Below, piece by piece: positions 9,170 through 18,569 of a DNA stretch of 64,000 nucleotides. The DNA is taken from the NCBI GenBank assembly GCA_965203735.1, contig OZ241909.1, forward strand, positions 1,178,001 to 1,242,000, written 5' to 3'. The notes below the pieces were generated by a model. That model saw only the letters and a program-made list of their open reading frames with translations, had not been told where the DNA came from and did no database searches. The position numbers and the translations under genes are program-made. Source of the DNA: Bin55 sp965203735. GTDB lineage: Bacteria; Pseudomonadota; Gammaproteobacteria; Pseudomonadales; Azotimanducaceae. Every line of letters begins with the position of its first letter. The first letter of the stretch is position 1.

Positions 9170-10249
9170 TCAGTTGCCTAGCGGTACAGTTGCAGTCCGA
9201 AGGATTTCTCCTTCCTGATCACGTATTTCGCCGATCACATGCGATTTTTCCCAATCGATCTCTAGGATTCCGAAGTTGTTGACTCGAACGTTGTCACCTG
9301 CAACTCTATAGCTGTTTGGCTCCCCGGCACCGAATCCAAAGGAAGCTGTTAGCGAGCTAGAAGTAAATTCATAGAGGTCGTATCCAACACCACTTGAATC
9401 TTCCTTCGTCAGCTTGGACACTTCGGCTAGGTGTCGATCTCCGCTGAGAATAATCGTTGTCGCACTCGCATTCTTGATCGCCGCTAAGAGTCTAGAACGC
9501 TCATCCGGCATAGTTCCCCAACGCTCAAAACAGTGCTCGTCGGGAATTACCTGAATGCCCGAAACGAGCAAGTGTAAGTCGGCATCCACTTGTAGTCGAT
9601 CGACCAACCACTTCCATTGATCCTCTCCCAGCATTGTGGCGTCAGGATCGTCTGTCGGTACGATGTTGCGGAATGGACACTCTTCAGTTGGATCGGCGTG
9701 CTTGATCGGGGACCGAAAATACCTCGAGTCGGTAAGGATCACCTGCACTTTTCGCCCAGACGACTCAATCCACGCAAACCCGTACACTCCGGGAGTTTGA
9801 AATCGATTGGATGACTCGTCCACACCCCAGAAACTCAGGAACTTTTTCTGGGACAGATCTTTCAGTTTGTACTCGCGCCCACCGTCATTGGCTCCGAAGT
9901 CGTGGTCATCCCATGTAGCGTGAAATCTGGCGATTTTCTTTAGCTCTTGAAATCCGCGAGAAGAACTTAGTCGATCATAGTCCGGGTTGAATGCCTCATA
10001 GGTGCCTAGGCTGTTTACTGCCCGAGCGTCCACATAGACGTTGTCTCCCATGAAAATCATGTCGGTAGGGCTCACTTCGGCGATGGATCCCCATATCGGA
10101 TGATCAGGATTTTCGTCGTTTGCACATGATCCAAACGCGATTACAACGGGAGTACTCTGTTCATCCGCACCGGATGCTATCGGTGTGTAACAGATAAGGC
10201 AGCAAAGCAGAGCAACATTCCAAGTGCGATTGTTATCTAAACAGGTCAT
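9170..10249 (-). CDS. PhoD-like secreted metallophosphatase
   Basis: Probable periplasmic phosphodiesterase or alkaline phosphatase of the PhoD-like family. A signal peptide covers about the first 28 residues (hydrophobic core, then IASGA). Metal-binding motifs are visible: FGSCAND (about 39-45), MGDNVYVD (about 67-74), TWDDHDFGAND (about 112-122), and a later SGDRHLAE. At 359 residues it is a compact member. It starts just after the CobT-like stop (TGATCCATG), so it is the last gene of a cobS-cobT-phoD-like operon. This pairing is unusual, since chelatase subunits are cytoplasmic and this enzyme is exported. Confidence 0.85.
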   Translation of the reverse strand: MTCLDNNRTWNVALLCCLICYTPIASGADEQSTPVVIAFGSCANDENPDHPIWGSIAEVSPTDMIFMGDNVYVDARAVNSLGTYEAFNPDYDRLSSSRGFQELKKIARFHATWDDHDFGANDGGREYKLKDLSQKKFLSFWGVDESSNRFQTPGVYGFAWIESSGRKVQVILTDSRYFRSPIKHADPTEECPFRNIVPTDDPDATMLGEDQWKWLVDRLQVDADLHLLVSGIQVIPDEHCFERWGTMPDERSRLLAAIKNASATTIILSGDRHLAEVSKLTKEDSSGVGYDLYEFTSSSLTASFGFGAGEPNSYRVAGDNVRVNNFGILEIDWEKSHVIGEIRDQEGEILRTATVPLGN

Positions 10250-10252
10250 GGA

Positions 10253-12067
10253 TCAGTTCTCGACTTCAAATAGAGCTGCAAGCTGATCCGTGATCGCTCC
10301 TCCAAGCTGTTCGGCATCAGTAATGGTTACAGCACGGCTGTAATGGTTCGTGACATCGTGACCAATGCCAATGGCAATGAGTTCGACAGCAGAATAGTTT
10401 TCGATCATATCGATGGCGTACTTGAGGTGTTGCTCAAGATAGTTGCTCGGATTGACCAAGAGCGTGGAATTGTCGACGGGTAGTCCATCGGAAATCACCA
10501 TGAGGACCTTACGCTGCTCGTTTCGACCGGCTAGCCGATTGTGAGCCCAAATCAGCGCTTCTCCATCGATGTTCTCCTTGAGCATCTCTTCGCGCATCAT
10601 TAGTCCCAAATTTCTCCGACATCTTCGCCAGGGGACATCGGCTCCCTTGTACACGATGTGTCTTAGATCGTTGAGGCGACCTGGATTTGCAGGCTTACCC
10701 GAATTAATCCACTCTTCGCGCGATTGTCCTCCACGCCACGCGCTCGTTGTGAATCCCAAGACTTCGACTCGTACGGCGCATCGCTCGAGTGTTCGTCCTA
10801 GAATGTCCCCGCACATTGCTGCGATGGCGATTGACCTTCCTCGCATCGAACCCGAACTATCGATTAGCATCGAAACGACCGTATCTCTGAATTGCAATTC
10901 CTTTTCTTGCTTGAACGCTAGTGGTTGCATGGGGTTTACAACGACCTGTTCCAGCCGGGACGTGTCGAGCATGCCCTCATCAAGATCGAACTCCCACGTG
11001 CGGTTTTGTTTCGCCATGAGTCTGCGTTGTAGACGGGTAGCAAGCTTTGAGGTTGCGTGCTTGAGAGGAACGAGCTGTCGATCCAATACGTCTCTAAAGC
11101 GCACGAGCTCTTCAGGGTCGCAGAGATCTTCTGCGTGCACGACTTCGTCAAATTCAGTAGTAAACGGCTTGTAGTCCACTTCTACCCGAATGTGTCCCGC
11201 TTCGTCGATATTGGCGAGTTGTGATTCATCGACTTCAGCATCCGTTCCAAGCTCCGAAGTATCCAAGTCGGCATCCATCTCGGCCGAAGTGGTTTCTGTG
11301 TCGGCGTCGGCATCGCCCATGGAGTCTTCATCAAGCACAACATCCTCGGCAGAGTAATCAGGGTCCGGTTCGTCTTCTGAGTCGGATTGAGACTCCTGTT
11401 CGTTCTGTGCGAGTTCAGGTTGATCCTCGTAGTCGGGGACTAATCCAAGATCAAGAAGAATGTCGCGACAGCGCTTCGAAAACACTTGCTGGTCTTGAAT
11501 GCAATCCTCGAGAGCAGCGATGTCCTCGCCCGCTTGTTCGTGAACGTATTCGCGCCAAAACTGTGCGACGTTTTCCGCTGCGGGAGGTAGTTCTCGTCCG
11601 GTTAGTTGTTGACGTACGATCAGACCCACTGCTACACCAAGCGGTGCTTCTGTCTCTGCAGTAATACGGTCAAAGAGCGATTGTTTACAAATTGCTTCGA
11701 GCGAAGCATCAAGATTTTTGGCTACACCCTCCATGCGAAGCGAGCCAATCGAAGCGACTCTAGCGTCCTCTACCCACTTGAACAATTCTTGTGCCGGTCC
11801 TGTCGATGGGCACGTTCGTTGGTAGATTCCCTCGTCGTGATAGCGGAGTCTTAAAGCGATCTCGTCGCCGACTCCGCGTACGACATTCAATTCATCGTCT
11901 GTGCAGCCAATGTCCGGTACGGGCACGCTTACAGAATTCCCTTGTACAGTGGGGGCACCCTTACTGAAGCTAACGTCGAGTTCGTTGTTTTCCGCGATTG
12001 CCCGAATTGTTGCGGTCATAGCCCTCTTGAAGGGCTCGAGTGGATTATCGAGTCGATCTTCCGACAT
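10253..12067 (-). CDS. cobT: CobT-like chelatase subunit with VWA domain
   Basis: 604-residue homologue of CobT, the VWA/MIDAS subunit that works with the AAA+ protein CobS and the large subunit CobN in aerobic cobalt insertion into hydrogenobyrinate diamide. The N-terminal helical domain and the acidic middle (about residues 225-300, rich in Asp and Glu) match CobT. The C-terminal VWA domain has the MIDAS motif DSSGSM near residue 402, followed by a conserved Thr/Ser and Asp (VISDGLP). It starts 11 bases after the CobS-like stop. No cobN or other corrin gene is in the window, so a non-cobalamin role is possible. Confidence 0.88.
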   Translation of the reverse strand: MSEDRLDNPLEPFKRAMTATIRAIAENNELDVSFSKGAPTVQGNSVSVPVPDIGCTDDELNVVRGVGDEIALRLRYHDEGIYQRTCPSTGPAQELFKWVEDARVASIGSLRMEGVAKNLDASLEAICKQSLFDRITAETEAPLGVAVGLIVRQQLTGRELPPAAENVAQFWREYVHEQAGEDIAALEDCIQDQQVFSKRCRDILLDLGLVPDYEDQPELAQNEQESQSDSEDEPDPDYSAEDVVLDEDSMGDADADTETTSAEMDADLDTSELGTDAEVDESQLANIDEAGHIRVEVDYKPFTTEFDEVVHAEDLCDPEELVRFRDVLDRQLVPLKHATSKLATRLQRRLMAKQNRTWEFDLDEGMLDTSRLEQVVVNPMQPLAFKQEKELQFRDTVVSMLIDSSGSMRGRSIAIAAMCGDILGRTLERCAVRVEVLGFTTSAWRGGQSREEWINSGKPANPGRLNDLRHIVYKGADVPWRRCRRNLGLMMREEMLKENIDGEALIWAHNRLAGRNEQRKVLMVISDGLPVDNSTLLVNPSNYLEQHLKYAIDMIENYSAVELIAIGIGHDVTNHYSRAVTITDAEQLGGAITDQLAALFEVEN

Positions 12068-12078
12068 CGGGACGGACT

Positions 12079-13107
12079 CTACGGTTGGAGCGTAATCTCA
12101 GCTGTGGCGTCTCCCAGATCATCGCCCATGCAGCGTTGGTAGTATTCAGCAATTACCGGTCGTTCCAGTTCGTCGCATTTGTTGAGAAATGTAACACGAA
12201 AACCAAATGCGATATCGTCAAATATCTCGGCATTTTCCGCCCAAGTGAGAACGGTCCTCGGCGACATCACAACCGACACGTCGCCGTTTACAAAGCCCTT
12301 TCGGGTGAGATCGGCCACACTGACCATGTTTGCGATCGTCCTGCGACCTTCGTTCTTGTCTTGCCACGTCTTAGCCTTGCCGTAGACGATATCGACCTCG
12401 ACGTCGTGCGGGAGGTAATTCAAAGTCGCGACGATATTCCAACGGTCCATCTGTCCATGATTGATTTGCTGCGTACCGTGATACATTCCCGTCGTGTCAC
12501 CCAAGCCTACTGTGTTCGTCGTGGAAAAGAGACGAAACCATGGATGGGGTGTGATGACTCGATTCTGGTCTAGTAACGTTAGCTTTCCTTCTACCTCCAG
12601 GACTCGTTGAATCACAAACATCACGTCGGGTCGTCCTGCGTCATACTCGTCGAAGACTATGCACGTAGGGTGCTGCAATGCCCAAGGGAGGATACCCTCC
12701 TTGAATGTCGTTACCTGCTGACCATCTTCAATCACGATTGCATCTTTGCCCACAAGGTCAATCCGACTGATATGGCTGTCTAAGTTCACTCGCACACACG
12801 GCCAATTGAGCCTTGCTGCCACTTGTTCAATGTGAGTGGATTTCCCTGTACCGTGGTAACCCTGAATCATTACTCGTCTGTTGTGCGCGAATCCTGCGAG
12901 GATGGCCAATGTGGTGGACGGGTCGAAACAGTAGCCTTCATCGATTTGCGGAACATAGTCCGTGCGTGTACTAAATGCCGGAACGGATAGAGCTCTATTC
13001 AATTGGAAAGCTTTCTGAGCATCGATGGTCGTGTCTGGAACCATGTCTGCGCTGAGCCCTGATTCGTGAACGTTCATTCGAGTCCTATTGTTAGTGCCAG
13101 AGCTCAC
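12079..13107 (-). CDS. cobS: CobS-like AAA+ chelatase ATPase
   Basis: AAA+ ATPase of the CobS/MoxR-like class, 342 residues. Walker A is GYHGTGKS (about 83-90), Walker B is CIVFDEYDAG, and sensor-type residues lie in FSTTNTVGLGDTTG. The N-terminal CobS segment is present (VPQIDEGYCFDP). It is expected to form a hexamer that remodels a VWA partner, here the CobT-like product encoded immediately downstream. An ATG at codon 11 (MNVHESG) is an alternative start with similar support. No cobalamin riboswitch consensus is recognisable in the 133 bases upstream. Confidence 0.9.
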   Translation of the reverse strand: MSSGTNNRTRMNVHESGLSADMVPDTTIDAQKAFQLNRALSVPAFSTRTDYVPQIDEGYCFDPSTTLAILAGFAHNRRVMIQGYHGTGKSTHIEQVAARLNWPCVRVNLDSHISRIDLVGKDAIVIEDGQQVTTFKEGILPWALQHPTCIVFDEYDAGRPDVMFVIQRVLEVEGKLTLLDQNRVITPHPWFRLFSTTNTVGLGDTTGMYHGTQQINHGQMDRWNIVATLNYLPHDVEVDIVYGKAKTWQDKNEGRRTIANMVSVADLTRKGFVNGDVSVVMSPRTVLTWAENAEIFDDIAFGFRVTFLNKCDELERPVIAEYYQRCMGDDLGDATAEITLQP

Positions 13108-13241
13108 TAGGCAATGACCTACTCTTGGCGTGTTCCGTTGGTAATTGCGCAGTAATTTTACGAATGAGTATTGAACAGACCCTCATTTGTTCGATTGTTT
13201 AATCTAGTTGCGAGAATCTTCGTATGAGGTATTGAGAATAA

Positions 13242-13793
13242 ATGGCCAACATCTACTTTGTTCGTCATGGCGAAGCCGCGGCTACGTTTGCTGAGCATCA
13301 CGATCCCGGATTGAGCGAATTGGGACGTCAGCAATCCAAACGCACCGCACTCCAACTCAAAGAAGTTGGTCCACTTTCCGTTTTCTCTAGTCCTCTGTTG
13401 CGTGCGCAAGAGACAGCTAGTTTCCTTGCGGAAGCTTGGAAGACTTCAGCGGTAATTGACACTCGGTTTGCGGAGGTCCCAACACCGTCCAATCTGAAGT
13501 TTGAAGATCGACCCGCGTGGTTGAACAAGGTCATGAGAGGGACTTGGTTACAACTGACCGCCGAATTGCAATCCTGGAGAAAAACCATGATTGACGCGAC
13601 TCTTGAGTTTAAGAATGATTGTGTAGTCTTCTCGCACTTTGTTGCAATAAACGTCATTGTGGGTGCCGCTACGGAAGAGGAGAGACTCACATCCTTTCGT
13701 CCAGCAAATGCTTCAATTACTCTCGTTAGCAACTCCGGAGGTGTTCTCTCGGTTGTGTACAAAGGATTAGAAGCGAAGACAAAGGTGAATTGA
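13242..13793 (+). CDS. Histidine phosphatase family protein (SixA/phosphoglycerate mutase-like)
   Basis: 183-residue phosphohistidine-type phosphatase. The catalytic RHG lies at residues 8-10 (FVRHGEAA), followed by the family's GLSELGRQQ segment, a SPLLRAQETA block that carries the second Arg, and a second His in VVFSHFVAIN. The family removes phosphate from phosphoproteins or small metabolites; the substrate is not evident. It is divergent from the CobS operon and convergent with holA. A histidine phosphatase (CobC) also lies near nadD-holA in Escherichia coli, so the position may be ancestral, though the orientation here differs. Confidence 0.85.
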   Translation: MANIYFVRHGEAAATFAEHHDPGLSELGRQQSKRTALQLKEVGPLSVFSSPLLRAQETASFLAEAWKTSAVIDTRFAEVPTPSNLKFEDRPAWLNKVMRGTWLQLTAELQSWRKTMIDATLEFKNDCVVFSHFVAINVIVGAATEEERLTSFRPANASITLVSNSGGVLSVVYKGLEAKTKVN

Positions 13794-13802
13794 GTCCCAT
13801 TC

Positions 13803-14834
13803 CTACGCATCGTAGTCTATGGTGTGCGAGCGTACTCTCGGTTCGATGGTGGGTACCTCGCGTGAACCGGCAATTCCGATAAGAAGACCGCAAACCGAAT
13901 TCCAAGCATCACCCGCTAGGATGCCCTTGCGTTGGCTGTCGATGTTCGTGCATTCCATCATGAGACGCTTGATATTTTCGAGACCGATCCTTCGATATGC
14001 GGCCTGTAGAGGTTGCAATCGGCGTTGGGACATATTCAATCGTTCACCAATCGCCAACGAGTGCATTCGTCGTAGTTGCGCAGCAATCAGTCCTATCAGC
14101 GATAGTGGTTCGGTTCCATCGCGTGAAAGCGACATTAGAGATTTGCTCATTTTGTTTGTATCGCCAAAACACGCAGCGTCAATCAACTCGAAAGCGCTCG
14201 TTGTGCTCCAGTTTTGCATATTGAGTTTGTCAGAGCTGATTTCCTCCTCAGATCCGAGAAAAGCAAGGTGAAGACGTTCAATTTCTTGGTGGGAAGCGAG
14301 AAGGTTTCCCTCCGTAAGGTCAGCAATTTCCTCGATTGCGTCTTCGGTCAAGTACAACCGCTTTTCGTTGGCTCGATTGGCGATCCATTGAGTAAGCTGA
14401 CTTGCGGAAAGCGGCTCGCAGATTACGACTATCCCTTCCTTGGACAATAATCGAAACCAAGCTGCAGATCTATGACGGAATTGAAAGGTTCGTCCACGTA
14501 CTAAGAGGAGAGCGTCAGGATGGGGGTTTGCCAAGTATGACTTAATGGCGGCACTAGACGATCGATCGATCGAATCCACTTTCATTGACAGATCGAAGAG
14601 GCGTTTTTCAGCAAAAAGAGACGGGCTCTCCGCCTCAAGTAGAGCAAGTTCCCAGTCGTCCTTAGTGGCAACTTCTATTGGAACCACCTCGTCAAATCCG
14701 TGTTCCCTAGCCTTGGAGACGATAGCCTGAGCACTCTCTTGCACCAGGAGCAAGTCTGTTCCAGCAACGTAAAAGAGGGGAGAAAGTTGCTGTTCTTGCA
14801 AGGTATGTTCTAAGCGGTGTGAAGGAATCTCCAT
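13803..14834 (-). CDS. holA: DNA polymerase III subunit delta
   Basis: Clamp-loader delta subunit, which opens the beta clamp during replication. The 343-residue length agrees with the family. The N-terminal domain starts MEIPSHRLEHTL and contains the FYVAGTDLLLVQESA segment, which matches the VFGDEPLL-type start of HolA. A LLVRGRTFQFRHRSAAW stretch and the middle LTEGNLLASHQEIERLHL block are diagnostic of the AAA-like lid. It follows lptE by 12 bases in the conserved gammaproteobacterial order leuS-lptE-holA. The usual nadD downstream is missing; a convergent gene begins instead. Confidence 0.9.
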   Translation of the reverse strand: MEIPSHRLEHTLQEQQLSPLFYVAGTDLLLVQESAQAIVSKAREHGFDEVVPIEVATKDDWELALLEAESPSLFAEKRLFDLSMKVDSIDRSSSAAIKSYLANPHPDALLLVRGRTFQFRHRSAAWFRLLSKEGIVVICEPLSASQLTQWIANRANEKRLYLTEDAIEEIADLTEGNLLASHQEIERLHLAFLGSEEEISSDKLNMQNWSTTSAFELIDAACFGDTNKMSKSLMSLSRDGTEPLSLIGLIAAQLRRMHSLAIGERLNMSQRRLQPLQAAYRRIGLENIKRLMMECTNIDSQRKGILAGDAWNSVCGLLIGIAGSREVPTIEPRVRSHTIDYDA

Positions 14835-14846
14835 TGAGTCTAGTTC

Positions 14847-15365
14847 TCAGTCTTCAGCATCCTCATTGGTCGTTGGGGACGACGGCCTTCGAACCTCATG
14901 GGAAATGGTTCGAATGATCTCATCCACAATCGTGTGGGAGAGTTCTCTCCGAACGAGCTGTTCCTCCATGGAAGTCGACAAGAGATTCTCGGCATTTACT
15001 TTCACCTTTCGGGTCGCGGACAATGAAACCACATCGGAGTTGGGCTCAATGTTGGGCAGTCCAATCCTCATAACGACTGTTAGAGTAAGTTCGTACTCGA
15101 TCATTCCACCTAACGGGGCGAGTAACGATGCCTCCTTCTCGAAACTGTGCTCGGAAATGTGCACGTGAACGTCGGGTGTAGCGGATGCGTCCACTACGAT
15201 TCCGAGCTCGTTAAGCTTGCTTTCAAGAGATCGTACGATCCTGGGAGACTTTGTTCCTGTGACGTCCACCGAGCTTATGTAACTGGCAAGGGTGTTGGTT
15301 CGAAGGTGAAATCCGCAACCGATGACAAACAGGCTGCAGATCAATAGAAGCAGCAAGCGTGACAT
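14847..15365 (-). CDS. lptE: LPS-assembly lipoprotein LptE
   Basis: Outer-membrane lipoprotein that plugs the LptD channel for lipopolysaccharide delivery. The ATG at 15365 gives a compact lipoprotein signal (MSRLLLLLICSLFVIGC) with the lipobox directly before CGFHLR, the hallmark of LptE/RlpB. An upstream GTG at 15398 would add 11 residues; a short AAGG sequence lies too close to it to be a good ribosome-binding site. The beta-strand rich body includes an EYELTLTV-type segment. The gene lies between leuS and holA, its usual place. Confidence 0.9.
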   Translation of the reverse strand: MSRLLLLLICSLFVIGCGFHLRTNTLASYISSVDVTGTKSPRIVRSLESKLNELGIVVDASATPDVHVHISEHSFEKEASLLAPLGGMIEYELTLTVVMRIGLPNIEPNSDVVSLSATRKVKVNAENLLSTSMEEQLVRRELSHTIVDEIIRTISHEVRRPSSPTTNEDAED

Positions 15366-15413
15366 AGGTACAGCGGCAAGCGTAGAAATGTTTGTCACAC
15401 CTTAGAAGCTTGT

Positions 15414-17846
15414 TTAAGATTCTTGGGACACAACCAAACTGAGCATCCGTCCGGGCACGTAAATGACTTTCCGAATACGATCATTGTCGGCGTAACGGGC
15501 AACATTTGGAAGTTGTAGAGCCATTTCCTTAACTTCATCTTGGGTAGCGTTGGAACTGGATTGCAGTTTTCCCCGGAGTTTTCCGTTTACTTGAACTGCA
15601 ATTTCCACTCCTTCGTCCTCAAGAAGCTTCTCGTCGAAGGAAGGCCACTTCCCAGAATCGAAGATACTCGAAGTATTGCCCATTCTCTCATGGAGCTCCT
15701 CGGCAATGTGCGGGCAGAACGGTGCTATCAAGGCAACAAGTGGTTCGACCTCACGTCGCTTCGTTTTTCGACCTTCTGAACGTACAACATTCAGATATTC
15801 CATCATGCTCGCGATGGCGGTATTGAAGCGAAGCTCTTGGATGGCGGAAGAGACGTGTTTTATCGTCCGATGAAGTGCTTTCTCAACATCAGGGTTAATT
15901 TCTTCGTCTACAGCTTCTACAACTGACTGCCAAAGACGATTTAGAAATGATCGAGGACCTAGAATTCCGTGTTCTTGGTAGTCTCCTCCTTGTTCGAATG
16001 GACCCAAGAACATGAGGTACATACGAACGGTATCCGCGCCGAACTCAGCTATGAGGCTGTCGGGAACGATAATGTTTCCCCGGCTCTTTGAAATTTTCTT
16101 GCCATCCTTAATTAGTAATCCGTGCGCTCGAAATTTTCGATAGGGTTCTTCGAAGTTCGTGAGTCCCAAATCGGACAGAGCCATCACTAGAAATCGTGAG
16201 TAAAGTAGATGCAAGACCGCATGTTCGTTACCCCCTATATAGGAGTGAACAGGCAACCACTTCTCGAGCAATTCGGATTCGAAGGGTTGCGAATTGTTAT
16301 CCGTACACGGATAGCGAAGAAAGTACCAGGCACTATCGAGAAACGTATCTGAAACGTCCGTTTCTCTCTGAGACGCCGCACCGCAATTCGGGCAAGGAGC
16401 AATGCTCCAGTCCAAGTCTCTCGAAAGCGGACTCTTACCGTCCTCCCCAGGTTTGAAGTCTTCAAGATACGGGAGAAGAACGGGTAGATCGTCTTCTGGT
16501 ACTACCACTGGTCCACACTCGTTGCAGTGGATGATGGGTATGGGAGGTCCCCAATATCGTTGTCTGGATATGCACCAGTCGTGAAGTCGGTACGATGTCG
16601 TCTTACTTCCAAGTCCACGCCCGGCAAGTTCATCGACGATTTGTGCTTTCGCTTCGTTGCTCGGTAGTCCGTCGAAACGACCCGAGTTAATGAGAACGCC
16701 GTCTCCTTCGTAGGCTTGCTCGAAATATGTTTCCGATTCATTTTGAGAATCTTGTACAACCTTGCGAATCGGCAGCTCGAATTTCGTGGCGAACTCGAAG
16801 TCGCGCTGATCATGCGCTGGAACAGCCATGATTGCTCCAGTGCCGTAGCCTGCCAGAACATAGTCTGCTATCCAAATCGGAATGCGTTCTTTGTTCACCG
16901 GGTTAATGCAGTAGGAACCTGTAAACACGCCTGTCTTGGCGCGGTCTATCTTTTGTCTCTCGACTAGGTCTTCAAGCTGGACTCGCTTGACGTAATTCTC
17001 GACCTCCGTCGTTTGTTCGGGTCGAGTTAATTCCTGAACTAATTCGTGCTCCGGTGCAAGGACCATGTAGGTTGCACCAAAGAGCGTGTCGGGTCGCGTA
17101 GTAAAGACTTCAATGTATCGTTGAGAACTTGCAACTTCAAACTGCACTCTTGCACCATCACTTGCCCCAATCCAGTTCGTCTGCGCGATCCTCGTTGTGT
17201 CCGACCAGTCTAGCTTGGGAATGTTTGCAAGCAAACGCTTTGCATACTCCGTAATTCGTACAAACCACTGTGGAAGTTGACGTTGCTCCACTTTCGAGTC
17301 GCAGCGCTCGCACAATCCTTCGATCACCTGTTCATTCGCCAATACAGTCATGCAGCTTGGACACCAATTAACTGCTGCGTTGCGGCGTACAACAAGGCCG
17401 GCTTTGAAGAGTTGAACAAAAATCCACTGCGTCCAACGGTAATAGGATGGATGTGTTGTGTCGACCGTGTGATTCCAATCAAACATCCCGCCCATTCTTC
17501 TGAGCTGCTGTGTGAAATTCGCGATGTTCCTTGGAATCAGTTCATTGGGATTGGTGCCAGTGTTTAACGCAAAGTTTTCGGAGTGTATGCCAAACGCATC
17601 AAATCCCATCGGTTGAAACACATTTTTTCCGGTTAGTCGTTGATAGCGACCTTGAACATCTGCTCCGGTGTAAGCGTAGATATTTCCGATGTGTAATCCT
17701 TCCGCCGAAGGATAGGGAAACATCATTAAGTTATAAAACGGACTCTTCGCTTCGCGGAGATCTGACTCGGAAAACGTATTTGTTCCACTTTCTTCCCAAC
17801 GACGCTGCCATTTCTGTTCGATTGCTATGGGGTCGTATGTGTCCAT
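15414..17846 (-). CDS. leuS: Leucyl-tRNA synthetase
   Basis: Class I aminoacyl-tRNA synthetase that charges tRNA-Leu. I set the start at ATG 17846 (MDTYDPIAIEQKW), the conserved beginning; the longer frame adds 21 unrelated residues. The resulting 810 residues are close to the family length. HIGN is at residues 52-55, the editing (CP1) domain follows with TRPDTLFGATYMVLAPEHE, and the second signature reads KISKS near residue 584. The C-terminal anticodon-binding and leucine-specific domains (VNGKLRGKL) are present. It leads the leuS-lptE-holA operon. Confidence 0.96.
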   Translation of the reverse strand: MDTYDPIAIEQKWQRRWEESGTNTFSESDLREAKSPFYNLMMFPYPSAEGLHIGNIYAYTGADVQGRYQRLTGKNVFQPMGFDAFGIHSENFALNTGTNPNELIPRNIANFTQQLRRMGGMFDWNHTVDTTHPSYYRWTQWIFVQLFKAGLVVRRNAAVNWCPSCMTVLANEQVIEGLCERCDSKVEQRQLPQWFVRITEYAKRLLANIPKLDWSDTTRIAQTNWIGASDGARVQFEVASSQRYIEVFTTRPDTLFGATYMVLAPEHELVQELTRPEQTTEVENYVKRVQLEDLVERQKIDRAKTGVFTGSYCINPVNKERIPIWIADYVLAGYGTGAIMAVPAHDQRDFEFATKFELPIRKVVQDSQNESETYFEQAYEGDGVLINSGRFDGLPSNEAKAQIVDELAGRGLGSKTTSYRLHDWCISRQRYWGPPIPIIHCNECGPVVVPEDDLPVLLPYLEDFKPGEDGKSPLSRDLDWSIAPCPNCGAASQRETDVSDTFLDSAWYFLRYPCTDNNSQPFESELLEKWLPVHSYIGGNEHAVLHLLYSRFLVMALSDLGLTNFEEPYRKFRAHGLLIKDGKKISKSRGNIIVPDSLIAEFGADTVRMYLMFLGPFEQGGDYQEHGILGPRSFLNRLWQSVVEAVDEEINPDVEKALHRTIKHVSSAIQELRFNTAIASMMEYLNVVRSEGRKTKRREVEPLVALIAPFCPHIAEELHERMGNTSSIFDSGKWPSFDEKLLEDEGVEIAVQVNGKLRGKLQSSSNATQDEVKEMALQLPNVARYADNDRIRKVIYVPGRMLSLVVSQES

Positions 17847-18098
17847 TTTGCTGGGTTTTGGGGCGAGGAGAAAGGCGGACAATAGCGAGCGATGATACCA
17901 CTCGGGCATCCGTGTTTGACGTCACTTCGCCGTGTGCTTTGTAACAATGTCGAAGTTGTCGTAGCAACCGGACTCACTGGATCCGGATGCGCTTCGACGT
18001 GAAAAGCCATCTCCTTACGAGCTAAAGACAACATCGTATCGCCATCAATTCTGTCTAACTTGTACTACCTTCCAACAGTGTCTTGTGTTAAATTGAAT
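17847..18098. other. Gap upstream of leuS without a confident gene
   Basis: This stretch must hold the leuS promoter on the minus strand and possibly one for the small plus-strand frame that follows. A 69-codon minus-strand frame overlaps leuS out of phase and shows no protein-like features. No tRNA, terminator or repeat was recognised. Confidence 0.4.
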
Positions 18099-18359
18099 AT
18101 GTTCCGACATTTTCAGGGCATATTGAACGTGTCCACCACACTTCTAGATTTATTGCACAGCTTGAGATTGTTAACGGTCGCATTGTTTCATTTCCTAGGA
18201 GTGAAGCGAATACAGAGCGTGGCCGGGATTGTTCTCATGGGTGTTGGAATCTACACCATTTGTACCTCGCTAGCTGACTTCAACATTGTGAAATCGGAAA
18301 TAGGAACTTTGCTCTTCTTTCTCGGTGCAAACATACTTGTCGGGAGTCTTGAACGCTGA
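18099..18359 (+). CDS. Possible small membrane protein, hypothetical
   Basis: An 86-codon frame from ATG 18099 (or 99 codons from a TTG at 18060). The product is hydrophobic, with two plausible membrane helices: one around FLGVKRIQSVAGIVLMG and its continuation, the other around IGTLLFFLGANILVG. No family is recognised and no clear ribosome-binding site precedes either start. It stands alone between the divergent leuS operon and the ThDP enzyme gene. It could be a real small inner-membrane protein or a chance frame; the hydrophobic pattern is the only support. Confidence 0.3.
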   Translation: MFRHFQGILNVSTTLLDLLHSLRLLTVALFHFLGVKRIQSVAGIVLMGVGIYTICTSLADFNIVKSEIGTLLFFLGANILVGSLER

Positions 18360-18557
18360 CATCCCACGATCACAGATTGCGAGACATGTTTGAGCGTGCA
18401 AGCGCTCTGACGAGCAGCCCATAATTGACCTCCCCTAATATTGCGACCTACACTGGGCGAAATGAGTCCTGGGCTCGTCGTCGGCAATGTCGCATCTGTG
18501 AAAAGTTACAACTCTTAAGATATAGACCTCTGCTGGCTCTTGGTCGGCTTGTGTTTT

Positions 18558-18563
18558 AAGGAG
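18558..18563 (+). promoter_or_regulatory. Ribosome-binding site deciding the ThDP-enzyme start
   Basis: AAGGAG lies six bases before GTG 18570. It rules out the upstream in-frame TTG at 18540, which overlaps this site from the wrong side. Confidence 0.75.
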
Positions 18564-18569
18564 AAGGCT

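Noticed and set aside
10569..11174. 201-codon plus-strand frame
   Set aside because: Antisense to cobT; Ser/Arg-rich product typical of a shadow frame.
12040..12573. 177-codon plus-strand frame
   Set aside because: Antisense to cobS, without recognisable domains or a ribosome-binding site.
13108..13241. Possible cobalamin riboswitch upstream of cobS
   Set aside because: No B12-box-like sequence or multi-stem structure could be found.
17825..18034. 69-codon minus-strand frame upstream of leuS
   Set aside because: Overlaps the leuS start out of phase; low-complexity Ser/Thr/Pro content.
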